The position numbers were made by a program, and so were the translations under genes. A stretch of DNA of 64,000 bases. Origin: Aurantiochytrium sp. KH105. Its lineage: Eukaryota; Sar; Bigyra; Thraustochytrida; Thraustochytriidae. Location: assembly GCA_003116975.1 (NCBI GenBank), contig BGKB01000002.1:310001-374000 (forward strand). The letters are read 5' to 3'. Position 1 is the stretch's first letter; every line of letters begins with the position of its first letter. Positions 29,632 to 40,000 of the stretch are shown here, in pieces. The notes beneath the pieces are model-generated. The model was not told the origin of the DNA and searched no databases. It saw nothing but the letters and a program-made list of their open reading frames with translations.

Positions 29632-31860
29632 ATGAGGATGTTGGCCCTGGCGCTAGCCGTCTATACCGTCGCGACGCTCACGTGCGCGGCCAGCGCTGCT
29701 GACTGGACAACGACGGCCCAGACTGGTCTTGTTCTTGTCGTCGCGCCGAGCGATTCGATCGAAGCAACTCCTGACACCGCATACTGGGACCTCAAGGACG
29801 AACAGCTCGTTAACGTGAGCGACTTCTTCGAAGCAAACTCGGGAGGCCTACAGACCATCGATTTCGAGGTTCCCCGCGTCCTTTTGGTGAGCGACGATTT
29901 TGAAACGAGTGACTGCGGAAGCTCTACACAGTGTCCTGATCTCGAGACCATTGCACTCACTGCTGCCGCAGAGTACAATGTTTCCACAACGTACGACCGC
30001 CTCGTTGTCCTCGTCCAAAGCGGTTGTTCCTGCCTCTCAGAATCTGTCACTGCAATTTTGAGCTCTGTTGTCGAGGTTGGGGCCAGTGATGAGGCCAGCG
30101 ATCTTGTCGATATTGTTGCGCGCGGCATTGCCCACTCAAACGGCGCGAGCCAAAGTTCGCGCAACGACCCAGAGTATTTGACGCCATTTACAATCATGGG
30201 CGGCGAAGCGAGCGTTCCAGAGGGTCACCTTTCGGCGGCGGGCAAGCTCGCCTTTGATTGGCTAGATCCTACTGCCAACATCGCAACGTTTGCAAGGGCA
30301 GATCACCCAGAGTGCGCTCCAGCGGACGGTGGCTCCTGCTCGTCGTCGGGATCCGTTTGGATCGAGTCTCATGATACTGGTGCGGCCTACGCAACCGACA
30401 AGTACTACGCAGCGCGTATATTTTCTGGCCTCAGCGGCACAGCTCTCTGGGTTGAATATCGTACTGCCTACCGTCAAGACAACGACGCCGACGCTGGTGC
30501 CTTTCTCGTATGGACTCCAGCCGACCTTCCCGTGGGTTCAAGCGGCTCCGCTACCTTGCTTCCTCGCTACGGGCCCGCGCACGCTCTGCCGTACCGCATG
30601 GGTTCGGAAGCAGAACGCACAGACTACTTTGTGCCACTCGGAGGTAGCTTCGTCTACGATCTCGACGCCACTGCAGTCGAGGTCCGTGTTTCCGAGCAGG
30701 AAGATGACGATGGAAGCAGCCCTCTTACGGGTCGTATCAAAATTGAGGTCAATATGCTTGATCGCACCTACGAGCGCAGCTATCCTTACCCTACCACAGA
30801 ACAAGAAGCCGAGAGTGGCGGCCCCGTGACAGTTACAGGCCTCATGGCCTGCGGATCAGGTCGATGGCTTTCACTGAGCAACGACTCAATGCCGGACGGC
30901 TTCTATCTCTATCGCTTGTCCATGAGCGATCCCAAGGATGTCACCTTTGAGCAGCTCGTATGCTCGGCTGGGTCCTCGTTTACAGACCTCGCAACTCTCT
31001 ATGTCTACGATGCGTATCCGATTCAGCTCATGCGACAAGCAGCACGTGGCGCAGACATCGATCCCGCTGTCGGGGCCTTTAAAACCATCGAAGTCACTTG
31101 CGACGGTTCTTCTCACGAAACCGAGGTTGCACTGGATAATATTTACGCCCAAGATACGGACAGGTTTCGTCCCATGGCCCTCGACTACTACGTGTTGATG
31201 CACCGGCCCTCGGCCCTCGCGAGCTCGCCCTTGTCACGTCTGTGGTTCGAGGTTTCCTGCACCGATCGCATCGTTGAATGTCGCAACAATTTCTATGCAA
31301 ACAGGACTGGAGACTGTGTGCAGTGCCCATTGGGAAGCAAGGCCGTTGCTGATTCCAGAGAGGAGACCGATTGTTATCAGGCTTTCCCCTCGGTGACGAT
31401 TACTTGGAACACGCAAGCCGACCTGGATGGAACGTACACGCAAATTACGGCAGCGCATGGTGCGGCACCCGTTTTTGTGCGTTCCTCACCTTCCGTTGCC
31501 TATCTTCTCAAGGACAGTGAATCAGGCACGTGGGGAATCCTTACCTCTGCCGCTCTTGCAAGTGACCAAGCCAATCCCGAGATTGTGGAGCTCCCCGTGC
31601 TTTCGAGCGAGCATCCCCATCCTCTTGCTGCAGGTTCCCAACTCGAGTCTGGGTCACAGGTGGTCGTGCTCTCTGGCAGCGGCACCGTGGATGCCAGTGA
31701 TCCCTACGGCAACTCATTCTCGCAAACCTATCTGGGCTGGTCTTTTCACGACTACACGCCTACAGCGCAGGATCTTGGCGAGTCTTCAGTAGCCACAGAA
31801 ATGCACGCTTCACTCTTTCTCGTGGCAGTGAGTGCCCTCCTCGCTCTGCGCCAAAACTAA
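29632..31860 (+). CDS. Secreted, probably GPI-anchored protein with a degenerate M11-like metallopeptidase region
   Basis: A 742-residue protein with signal peptide (1-22) and a C-terminal hydrophobic tail (about 726-742) of GPI-anchor type. Residues 30-290 follow the layout of gametolysin/immune-inhibitor-A-like metallopeptidases, including PFTIMGG and the HLSAAGKLAFDWLD segment that normally comes after the zinc site. The place of HExxH reads ARGIAHSNGASQS (about 164-176), so the zinc-binding motif is missing. A Cys-rich stretch near 556-585 (CRNNFYANRTGDCVQCPLGS) resembles EGF/TNFR-like repeats, followed by a beta-rich domain with YLLKDSESGTWGI. It probably acts at the cell surface as a non-catalytic binding protein. 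The metallopeptidase kinship is inference from motif order; the secretion signals are seen directly. Confidence 0.75.
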   Translation: MRMLALALAVYTVATLTCAASAADWTTTAQTGLVLVVAPSDSIEATPDTAYWDLKDEQLVNVSDFFEANSGGLQTIDFEVPRVLLVSDDFETSDCGSSTQCPDLETIALTAAAEYNVSTTYDRLVVLVQSGCSCLSESVTAILSSVVEVGASDEASDLVDIVARGIAHSNGASQSSRNDPEYLTPFTIMGGEASVPEGHLSAAGKLAFDWLDPTANIATFARADHPECAPADGGSCSSSGSVWIESHDTGAAYATDKYYAARIFSGLSGTALWVEYRTAYRQDNDADAGAFLVWTPADLPVGSSGSATLLPRYGPAHALPYRMGSEAERTDYFVPLGGSFVYDLDATAVEVRVSEQEDDDGSSPLTGRIKIEVNMLDRTYERSYPYPTTEQEAESGGPVTVTGLMACGSGRWLSLSNDSMPDGFYLYRLSMSDPKDVTFEQLVCSAGSSFTDLATLYVYDAYPIQLMRQAARGADIDPAVGAFKTIEVTCDGSSHETEVALDNIYAQDTDRFRPMALDYYVLMHRPSALASSPLSRLWFEVSCTDRIVECRNNFYANRTGDCVQCPLGSKAVADSREETDCYQAFPSVTITWNTQADLDGTYTQITAAHGAAPVFVRSSPSVAYLLKDSESGTWGILTSAALASDQANPEIVELPVLSSEHPHPLAAGSQLESGSQVVVLSGSGTVDASDPYGNSFSQTYLGWSFHDYTPTAQDLGESSVATEMHASLFLVAVSALLALRQN

Positions 31861-33137
31861 ATCTTCATGGCAGTATAGTGAGCCACACCAACACATGCGC
31901 GTTTTGCGGGTGGTAAGATCCGAGGTGCAAGCTGGAGCTACTTACTATCATGTTGACGAGATTCTACAATTCATTCGTTGGTGGGAATCTCACTTGATGG
32001 GATTCACATATGAAAAATATCTCCTTTGTTTCTTTCTTTGTTTGTTAATCTCATGCTCATCATCCTCTCGTCGGGATAGCCGGCCATCTTCAAGTCTGTT
32101 AAAAAAAGAAAAAGGGCTGCACACTTGCTATGAATCTGGACTCTCTTTCTTGGCTTGCTGCCCACCGACGAACTGATGATTTCCTGCTTGCGCCGCGACG
32201 CACGCCGTCGCATGAATCTGAACACCTCGTCGTGCATCCACGACGACGACAACTTGGAAACGAATGAGGCCCAAACTGCCAGCGCAGACCGCCTTGCACG
32301 CGCGCGTGTATACGCGTGTGCGCGCGTGCAGTTCAGCTTCCTACTCGCTCGCCAAGGCGGTATGGGCCTCCTACTCCTCTGTCGACGGTGAGTCACGCGC
32401 GGTTCGCGACCGACGCCGCGCCGCAACTAACCTCCGAGTCTGCAAAGATGAAGAAGAGTTTACCGCGCGGCCGCGAACGGACCCGGACCGGGCAGAGCGA
32501 GTCAACGTCGATGCGGTCGACAGGATGCATATGCGTGACATCATTCATCCGTCACTCGCGTCGCCCCCCTCGCTCGCGGCAGCCGCCTCGGCCGGCCCTC
32601 GTGTCTCTCGTATCGCGGGCTCTGCAGTGCAGCTGCAAACAACTTGTTCCGTGCTCGTCATGCCGCTGCATCCGACATGTGACGCGCGCGATTGGCTCGG
32701 TCAGGCTGGGCTGCTCCTGATCTATCATCCGCTCGTGCACTGCACTGCACTGCGCAGCGCGTGCCGCACGCCGCGGCGAGGGCGCGCGCAGGTGTGCGAG
32801 CCGCTGGGTGTGTGTGTGTGTGCGCGCGCTGGCCAGTAAGAGCCAGTAGGGGAAAAGCGTCAGTCAGTCAGGCGGTCACAGCATAGTAGAAGGAAAGAAA
32901 GTAGAGTGGAAGTGGAAGTGCGGATAGTGCAGAGTTTCTTTCTGCCCCTGCGGTCTTTCTGCCTCTCTCTCTCTCTGTGTGCACGGGGGAGAGGAGAGGA
33001 GGCGCCTGGGCGAGGTGCTGCTGCACGCGCTGCGCGGGCAAAGCCGCAACGGAGCGCCGAGGTGCAGACGGAGCGCGTGGAGCGGGAGGACTCCGGCGAG
33101 GAGAGGGGAGGAGGAAGAGAGAAGGGATCGGGAGACG
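31861..33137. other. Intergenic with alternating GC/GT tracts
   Basis: About 1.3 kb between two plus-strand genes. It contains a near-palindromic CG/TG stretch (32295-32330) and a GT-then-GC tract (32808-32829), about 300 bases before the nucleotidase-kinase gene. The end (32960-33130) is a purine-rich leader. No gene or RNA is recognised. Confidence 0.5.
32295..32330. repeat. Inverted repeat of alternating CG/TG
   Basis: The 11-base arms TGCACGCGCGC and GCGCGCGTGCA are perfect complements around a centre with GTATAC. All bases alternate purine and pyrimidine, so both a cruciform and Z-DNA are sterically possible. Confidence 0.8.
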
Positions 33138-33944
33138 ATGGGGTGCGTCGCGAGCAAAGCCGCCGACGGGAAGAACCTCGACGATGTGGAGGTGGTGTTC
33201 TTCGACATGGACGACACGCTGTACCAGAACAACTGGGCCACCGCGATCAGGCTCAAGAAGTCGATTGAGCGGTACACGGTCGACGAGCTCGGACTCGGGG
33301 AGGATGAGGCCTACGAGCTCTACCTCGAGCACGGCACGGCGCTGCGTGGGCTCCTGAAAACCAAGAAACTCCCCGAGGACCGGATTGAGCACTTTCTTGC
33401 CGACGTGCACAACGTCTCGCTCGAGGAGATCCTCCCGAACCCCGCGCTCGCCGAGATGCTCGAGCGACTCTCCCAGCACAAGAAAATTTGGATTTTCACG
33501 GCCTCCATCAAGGAGCATGCGCAGCGCTGCCTCGAGAGACTTGGCATCGACGAGAGCATCTTTGAGGGCATCATCGACTCGCGCGCCGTCGGCCTCGTGA
33601 CCAAGCATTCCCCCGTCGCCTTTACTCAGGCCATGACCATCGCAAATGTGTCCGAGGGCAACAAGTGCATGTTCTTTGACGACTCTGTGAAAAACATCAA
33701 AACCGCCAAGGAAATGGGATGGCACACCTGCACAGTCGGTCTCGAGCGCGGCACAGACCTCCCGCTCAAATGCCCATACGCTGACTTTGCCGTCGTCACT
33801 GTCCTCGAGGTCCCAGAGATGATGCCCGCCCTCTTTGATGGCGACACGGACGGCATTCTTGCCCTTGCACCCGCCAAGATCCCCGAGTTCGACGAGGAAG
33901 ACCCTCTGGCTGACGACGACGATGAGGAGGAGGAAGAAGACGAG

Positions 33945-33976
<32 letters not shown>

Positions 33977-34661
33977 GGAAGAAGAGGAAGAGGACATCGA
34001 GGACATCGAGGACATCCTCGAGGAGGGAGAAGCTGAAGACGAGGTTTCCGAGGCCAAGCCGCGTTTTGCCATTTTTATTCTGGGCGGACCGGGCTGCGGC
34101 AAGGGTACACAATCGCAAAAGCTTGCCAAGAAGCGGAACTTCGTGCATCTGAGCGCTGGAGATCTTCTTCGCGAGGAACGCAGTAACCCGGACTCAGAAT
34201 ACGGTGCTCTCATTGAGAAGACCATCAACGAAGGCGCCATCGTTCCCTCAGAAATTACCATGAAGCTCATCGTCAAGGCTTTCGACAAGTACCCGGACAC
34301 CACCACATTTCTGATCGATGGCTGCCCCCGCGACATGGCGAATCTCGAAGGCTGGCGTGAGTTTGTCGAAGAACCCGGCCATGCCACTGCTGTCGGTGTC
34401 CTCTTCTACGACACCACTGAGGACGTTATGCTGGAACGCATCCTCGCGCGCGCCGATGCGTCCACGGAGAAGCGCTCCGATGACAACGAGGCCACCGCCC
34501 GCAAGCGCTTCCAGACCTTCCGTGACCTTACCATGCCCGTCATGGACGAGCTGCGCAAGGACGGCATCGTGCGGGACATTGACGCCTCGCGTCCGGTCGA
34601 CGAGGTCTTTCAGGACACCGTTCGCGAGGTCGACGATTTGCTGCTCCAGGCAAAAGCCTGA
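33138..34661 (+). CDS. Lipid-anchored fusion: HAD pyrimidine 5'-nucleotidase plus UMP/CMP kinase
   Basis: A 507-residue protein of two enzymes. Residues 17-235 are a HAD phosphatase of the yeast Sdt1/Phm8 pyrimidine 5'-nucleotidase type: FFDMDDTLY with nucleophile Asp23 and Asp25, the GTALRGLL cap motif, FTAS, TKHSPVAF with the lysine, and MFFDDSVKNIKTAKEMGW. A linker of nearly pure Glu/Asp (about 253-305) leads to a UMP/CMP kinase: P-loop GGPGCGKGTQ near 316, LSAGDLLREERSNPDSEYG, EGAIVPSEIT, LIDGCPR (usual Phe replaced by Cys), RSDDNEATARKR and DASRPVDEVF. The first domain would dephosphorylate UMP/CMP, the second phosphorylate the same substrates. MGCVASK at the start fits N-myristoylation on Gly2 plus palmitoylation on Cys3, predicting membrane attachment. 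The longer frame upstream begins at GTG, so ATG 33138 is right. The next gene encodes a palmitoyltransferase. Confidence 0.93.
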
Positions 34662-35395
34662 GATAGGGCGTGGTTTCTCTTCCCGCCCTCTCAGCTTTCT
34701 GACTTGTGTCGTAGTGTTCTTTCTGTGTAGACCCATTTGTGGAAATGTAGCATGTAGACCTGCCTTTCCACCATCCGTGACAATGTGAACATTTCATCAT
34801 TCATTTTTTTACCTCGTCATGACGATTTTGAGCCATTGCGAAATCATCGTGTTGAGTCTTGCTATTTTTTGATGACAGATTAAACCGGCGCAGCTTGTTT
34901 CCCCGTTGTCATTACCTTGACTCAGCAATCAGACCCAGGCCCAGGCCTGATCACGAATGGCGCCAAGCGAGTCTCCCATTCATTGTGTTCCCATTTCTTA
35001 CACCCCCCCGCCCTTCAATCAAGACTCCTCCGTTCCTTGTTCGGGACGATACGATATTCCTGCTCCAGATGGCCGTCGTTAATGGTTGCTGTCAATCAGC
35101 AATCTGGCGCGAGTGATCGTCATCATCGTCATCATCGTCATCACTGGACTAGGCCTAGGCCTAGGCTACTTCATGCTCATTCTGCGCGGGAGTCAGCTCG
35201 CACGCGCAGCAGACCTTCATCAGCCTGGTCGGCCTGCCCGGCGAAGGGCCCGGGGCGGGCGGGAGGGAGAGGAGGCGAGGAGGCCACGCGCGGCGCGGGC
35301 CCGCGGGAGCAGCGAGGCGTCGCCGAGGCAAGCGGAAAAGACTCCGGACCAGGCCGGCGCGTCGCGCGTGTACACGCCGACCGCGCGGGACAGGC
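34662..35395. other. Intergenic; GGCCTAGGCC motif cluster
   Basis: Holds the 3' UTR of the nucleotidase-kinase gene and the promoter side of the DHHC gene. At 35148-35168 there are overlapping AGGCCTAG units, and CATCATCGT units run before them (35117-35142). The last 200 bases are GC-rich. Confidence 0.5.
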
Positions 35396-36637
35396 ATGGA
35401 CTCGCAGGGAAAGACCACCGAGCTCGTGGAGCGACGCAAGGGCAGCGAGAGCGGCGCAGCAGGGAGCAGCTTCGGCACCCCGAGCTCGTCCACCGCGCGA
35501 GCAGCATCTTCGCCCCCCGCCGGCAAATGGAAGTCAACCAAGGAGCTAAAGCGCTTGTGGCCTTCGGTCATTAACCTGCCCGCCGGGGGTGCTTGTGTTT
35601 CGACAGGACTTAGCTTCTTGCCGCCTGCAGGTGTTGTCTTTGCTCTCCTTCTCGGCTTTGCGCTCCTCTTTGCGTATCCGGTGCCCTACTTTACGCACAA
35701 ACACGACGGCTCGCCAGCCTTTGCCATTGTTGGCGCCGTCCTAGCATTTCCTTCCGGTGCATTCTACGCACTCGCCAGTCTCACAGACCCAGGAGTCCTT
35801 CCGCGGTGCAAAGACGTATCTGCGAACGACGGATCCCTTGCGATTAGCGCCCGTCCCCCGCGGAAACAGCACTTTATCGCTCACGGAACAGTCACCACGA
35901 GATCGTACTGTGAAATCTGCGCCATCTTTCGCCCGCCGCGTGCCGAGCACTGCAGTCTTTGCAATAACTGCGTGACGCGCTTCGACCACCATTGCGCCTG
36001 GATTGGGAATTGCGTCGGCGAACGCAACTATAGGTACTTTTTTGGCTTCCTCGTCTTTGGCATGGCTGCCCTAGTATACAGCGCAATCCTCGCCATCGTG
36101 CATCTCGCCCATCTCGCGAATGATCATGGCGATGCAATTCCCGTCCTTCGCGATGGAGCGGGTTCCATCATTCTCATTCTGCTCTGCATCTTTCTCATTC
36201 TTGCTGTGGTCGCCCTTCTAATCTTCCACCTTCAGCTCTCCTTTCTCAATCGCACAACATATGAGCATTTGCGCATCACGCCAGGCCCCATGTGGCCGCC
36301 TGGTCAAGGCGTGCGTGTGCTTTCTAGATTGTTTGCTGGCAAAAGAGCTGAGAGCTATGTTCGCAGTTGGATCCGACTCAATCGCGCCACACAGACTTTT
36401 ACGGAGCAGGTTCGTAGCGACCAAGTTTATGCCCTCGGAAACACCTCTGCGGCAACAGAGGCTTCGTGTGAGGACTTTGATCCGTCCATTTTTTTGCCAG
36501 AACTCTCCAAGCCTGAGCGTTCCGAGACCTTTCATTCGATCGGGTCCGCGCCATCTGAAGGCGGCATTGGAATCTCGCAAAAGTCTTCTGCCGGTGTCGA
36601 GTCTGTACATTCGTATGCGACGGCACAAACCGGCTAG
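35396..36637 (+). CDS. DHHC-type protein S-acyltransferase (palmitoyltransferase)
   Basis: A 413-residue polytopic protein. A disordered Ser/Ala-rich N-terminus precedes two membrane helices (about 76-95 and 105-128). The cytosolic cysteine-rich domain carries YCEICAIFRPPRAEHCS, then CNNCVTRFDHHCAWIGNC with the catalytic DHHC near 196-199 and NYRYF after it. Two more helices follow (about 218-240 and 258-283). NRTTYEHL gives the family TTxE motif. The C-terminal tail is Ser/Glu-rich. This is the standard four-helix layout of zDHHC enzymes, which transfer palmitate to cysteines of membrane-bound proteins, usually at the Golgi or ER. Its partner proteins cannot be read from sequence; the adjacent gene encodes a candidate substrate with an MGC start, but nothing links them functionally. 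Confidence 0.95.
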   Translation: MDSQGKTTELVERRKGSESGAAGSSFGTPSSSTARAASSPPAGKWKSTKELKRLWPSVINLPAGGACVSTGLSFLPPAGVVFALLLGFALLFAYPVPYFTHKHDGSPAFAIVGAVLAFPSGAFYALASLTDPGVLPRCKDVSANDGSLAISARPPRKQHFIAHGTVTTRSYCEICAIFRPPRAEHCSLCNNCVTRFDHHCAWIGNCVGERNYRYFFGFLVFGMAALVYSAILAIVHLAHLANDHGDAIPVLRDGAGSIILILLCIFLILAVVALLIFHLQLSFLNRTTYEHLRITPGPMWPPGQGVRVLSRLFAGKRAESYVRSWIRLNRATQTFTEQVRSDQVYALGNTSAATEASCEDFDPSIFLPELSKPERSETFHSIGSAPSEGGIGISQKSSAGVESVHSYATAQTG

Positions 36638-37021
36638 CTCTCTTCTCGGCTCTTTTTTTCTTTTCCAAGTGCTCTGACTTACATTCAGTTTCAAGAAAGC
36701 GAGTGCATCGCTCGGTCCACCTCTCATTGAACACGAATCAACACTTTTTTTTTATGGACAAAGACAATGACGACGTTGATGATGACAATGACGATGATGA
36801 GCCCCTGTATAGACAACGAAGAAGAACAAGATCACATGTGACAGCTGTTTTCGCTCAATACTTTCTTGACCAGAGATAACTTGCCATTTCCAACTTGCGA
36901 CAACGACCACGTTCAATGATAAGGATTTTCGTTGCGATAGGTCTTCCGTTGCAGCAGCATCTTTATTCGTGAATCGCTGTGCATTCCCTCTCGGACGCAC
37001 CTACATGCTTTCAATCAATAG
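36638..37021. other. Short intergenic region
   Basis: A 384-base spacer with a GATGATGACAATGACG-like run at 36763-36800. An in-frame TAG sits immediately before the ATG at 37022 of the following gene. Nothing else is seen. Confidence 0.45.
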
Positions 37022-40000
37022 ATGAGGACGAGCTCTGCGCTGCTCTCCCTCTTCCTTCTCCTCTTCCTCCCCCATCCATGTCTTATAGGCCAACTCCCCA
37101 TGGTATTACAGAAAAAGAAAGAGGTGGCGAGCAATCGTGATGGCCCGGCTTTGGAGCAGCGACGGTTAGCAAGCTTGAAGATCGATCCCAACCAAAGCTA
37201 CAAACAACAACGAGCGACAAGCATGCGGAGCTCGGAGCACCGGCACGCGCGGGCGCCAGCGCGAGGCCAGGGTGACCAAGGACCAAGGGCCACTGCCGGA
37301 CGCGCTGCTGGCAGAGGCCTCGCGGTTGCCACGGGAGCCGGGACCCGCGATCGTCATGGCGGTGGAAGCGGCGGCGTCGGCGGCGGCGGTGACGACGACA
37401 CCGATGTGCAGGAACTCCTCTCTGCGCTCTCCAGCGTCGGCGCAAGTGAGACGCCCACCAGAAGTAAGAACCCGAGCGACCCGGTCTCGTCAGGACTCAG
37501 CGCCGCCAGCGAGTTCGCCATGAGCGATGTCCTCTCGCCAGAAACGACGCGTCGCTTGTACGAGGTCACCGGCCAGGGCGGTGGACGCTCTTCGGGCCGT
37601 AAACGTCTTCCGCTCGAGACGAGGAAGGATGCTCTTCCTGCCCCGCCCTCGACCCACGGCACGCGAACCGCCTCCCGACGCGGGGGTGCCAACATCTCCA
37701 CCTCCTTTGCCTCTTCGATCTCATCTGCCTCGGGGCCGTCAGCGGCTTCGACTTCAAGAAGCACTAAAAGCATGACTGGCGCGCTGCAAGAAAAAGCCGG
37801 CGGCGCAATCTTGCCACGGCTTGACGTTGCCGACGATAAGGAAATTGACGCACGTCTTGCTCAGGATCCTTGCGTCCTTTGCTTCGAGGACAAGGTTGTG
37901 CTCCGCTCGCACCGCGGCACCTGCATCTCCGTCGCACGGCCCAAACGCAAAGGGCAGACTAACTTAAACGCATCCATGATCGACGGCCTTGAGCTGGCGC
38001 TTGGCAGCGCTGCAAGGCCCCTCCAGCACCAGTTCCAACCGCCGCGTGCCTCCTTCAAGAATCGCACGGGGTCCATCGATACAAACTTGTCGTCCTTGGT
38101 TGGCCAGACGCAAAACCAAGGATCCGAGTTCGTTGCTCGAGTTGACGGCAACCCCACCGAGCCTGCGTGCGAGTTTGCCATCATTGGAACCGCCATGCGC
38201 ACGCACACCGGCGTCGTTAAACATGGCGACGTCGTGGCGCTCATTTCTAAAGCACGCGGCCGTTTTCTCGGCGTAATGAACCGCGATCAGGAAAACGCAG
38301 ACGATTGCACTTTTGACTCTGACGAAGAAGATGACTTTGATGACTTGACGGATGTCGCGGATGCCGCCGAGCGCGACGCCTACGAACCTCAGTGGTACGT
38401 GTCCCCGCGGCGCAAGGTTGCCGGGCGCCGCGAGCACTGGGTTGTGGTCGAAATTGAAAACGAAACCATAGATCGCGCTGCTGAACGTCAACAACGAATT
38501 GCCGCGGCGGCGGCTCGCATGGGCCGACGTGCCGAGGAGCTCGGCTACACGCGTGCGCAGCTCGCGCCACCGAGCAAGCGTGAGGTCACCGTTTCTCTTC
38601 GATCCTCGGACGCCGTGCTCTTGCGATCCGTGCACGCCGAAAGCCTCTTCCTTGGCGTAACCAGTTCCGGCAGTCTGCGACTCTTTCGGGCGCCGCCGGC
38701 AAACGGCGCTTGCGCCTGGTCCCTAGTAAAGTGCCCGGCTCCCTTTGTCCCACTGTGGTCTCGCCAGCGACCGCTACTCAACGCTGGTGCTTTTCACGAA
38801 AGCGAAGAAGAATCCAAGGCTGGGGGCCGGGCCCAGGCCCAGGCCGTCGATAAGCTTGCTGTGGGTGATGAGGCGGCAAGGCCTGAAAAGGACGAGCCGC
38901 CAAGCGAGGGTGAGCTCGTGGACGCTGTTCTCTTTGCAATGCAAGGCCTTGAGAGCGACCTCATCGAATGCACACCTGGCCCAGACGGCACGACATCCAC
39001 ATGGACTGTTGTCGAGGAACGCGTCTCCGATCGCGCGCTCGAGCAGCTTTCAAGCCGGGTGATGCCGCTCTGCAGCGACTACGAGGCTGCGAGTTCGTTC
39101 GTGCAGCGTCGGTCGCGGCCCGAATTTGGGCGCGTCTCCCACGCCATGGCAGCAGCCATGCGCGCCCTCCTTCGCGAGTATGACGTGCTCGTAGCGCAGC
39201 TCGAGCACCAAAACAGTGAGCGGAGGCTCTCATTACAAAAGCTCTGGTTTTACGTGCAGCCTTCAATGCGCGTTCTCCAGGTGCTCGCCAACGTTGCTCG
39301 CAAGTCGGAGGCCGCTACGGGCGGCGTTCTTCTCAATCTTGTGCACGACCTTGCGTCACGTGGCGGGGATGCCAAGGCGCGCTCCGTTTACCACTATCTG
39401 GTGCAACACGCGACTGTTCCGTACCTGGAAATGCTCGAGCTCTGGATCTATCACGGCGTCATTCGCGACCCATACAACGAGTTTATGGTCTACGTAGACG
39501 AGGACGCCACAAAACGCACCCTTCGCGACGACTTTAACGCACGGTACTGGGACTCCAGGTACACCTTGCGCGAGAACGTGCGCGGAGTCAGCTGGCGAAC
39601 GCAGGTGCACGGAGCTGCTGCCGAAGGCACGCCAGCAGCCCAGAGCGCAGCTGCCGCATCGCACAACCACGTGCCCTTCTTCCTGGGTCGACTGGCGGAC
39701 AAAATCCTCACCACGGGAAAATATCTCAATGTCGTGCGCGAGTGCGGACGCTGGGTCGAAAACACCTGCGCTGAACGCATCCCCTACAGTGACGAGAGCC
39801 ACGCATATGATCAAATCGTCTCGCGCGCGCACGACTTTGCGTCGCGAACGTTGCTCAATCTCTTGCTGCAGGAAGAAAAGCTTTTTGCGCGTCTACGCTC
39901 CCTCAAGCACTACTTTCTGCTCGATCAGGGCGACTTCTTTGTCCACTTTATGGACCTCGCCCATGCCGAATTGCAAAAGCCCGTGGAGCAGATTGCCATT

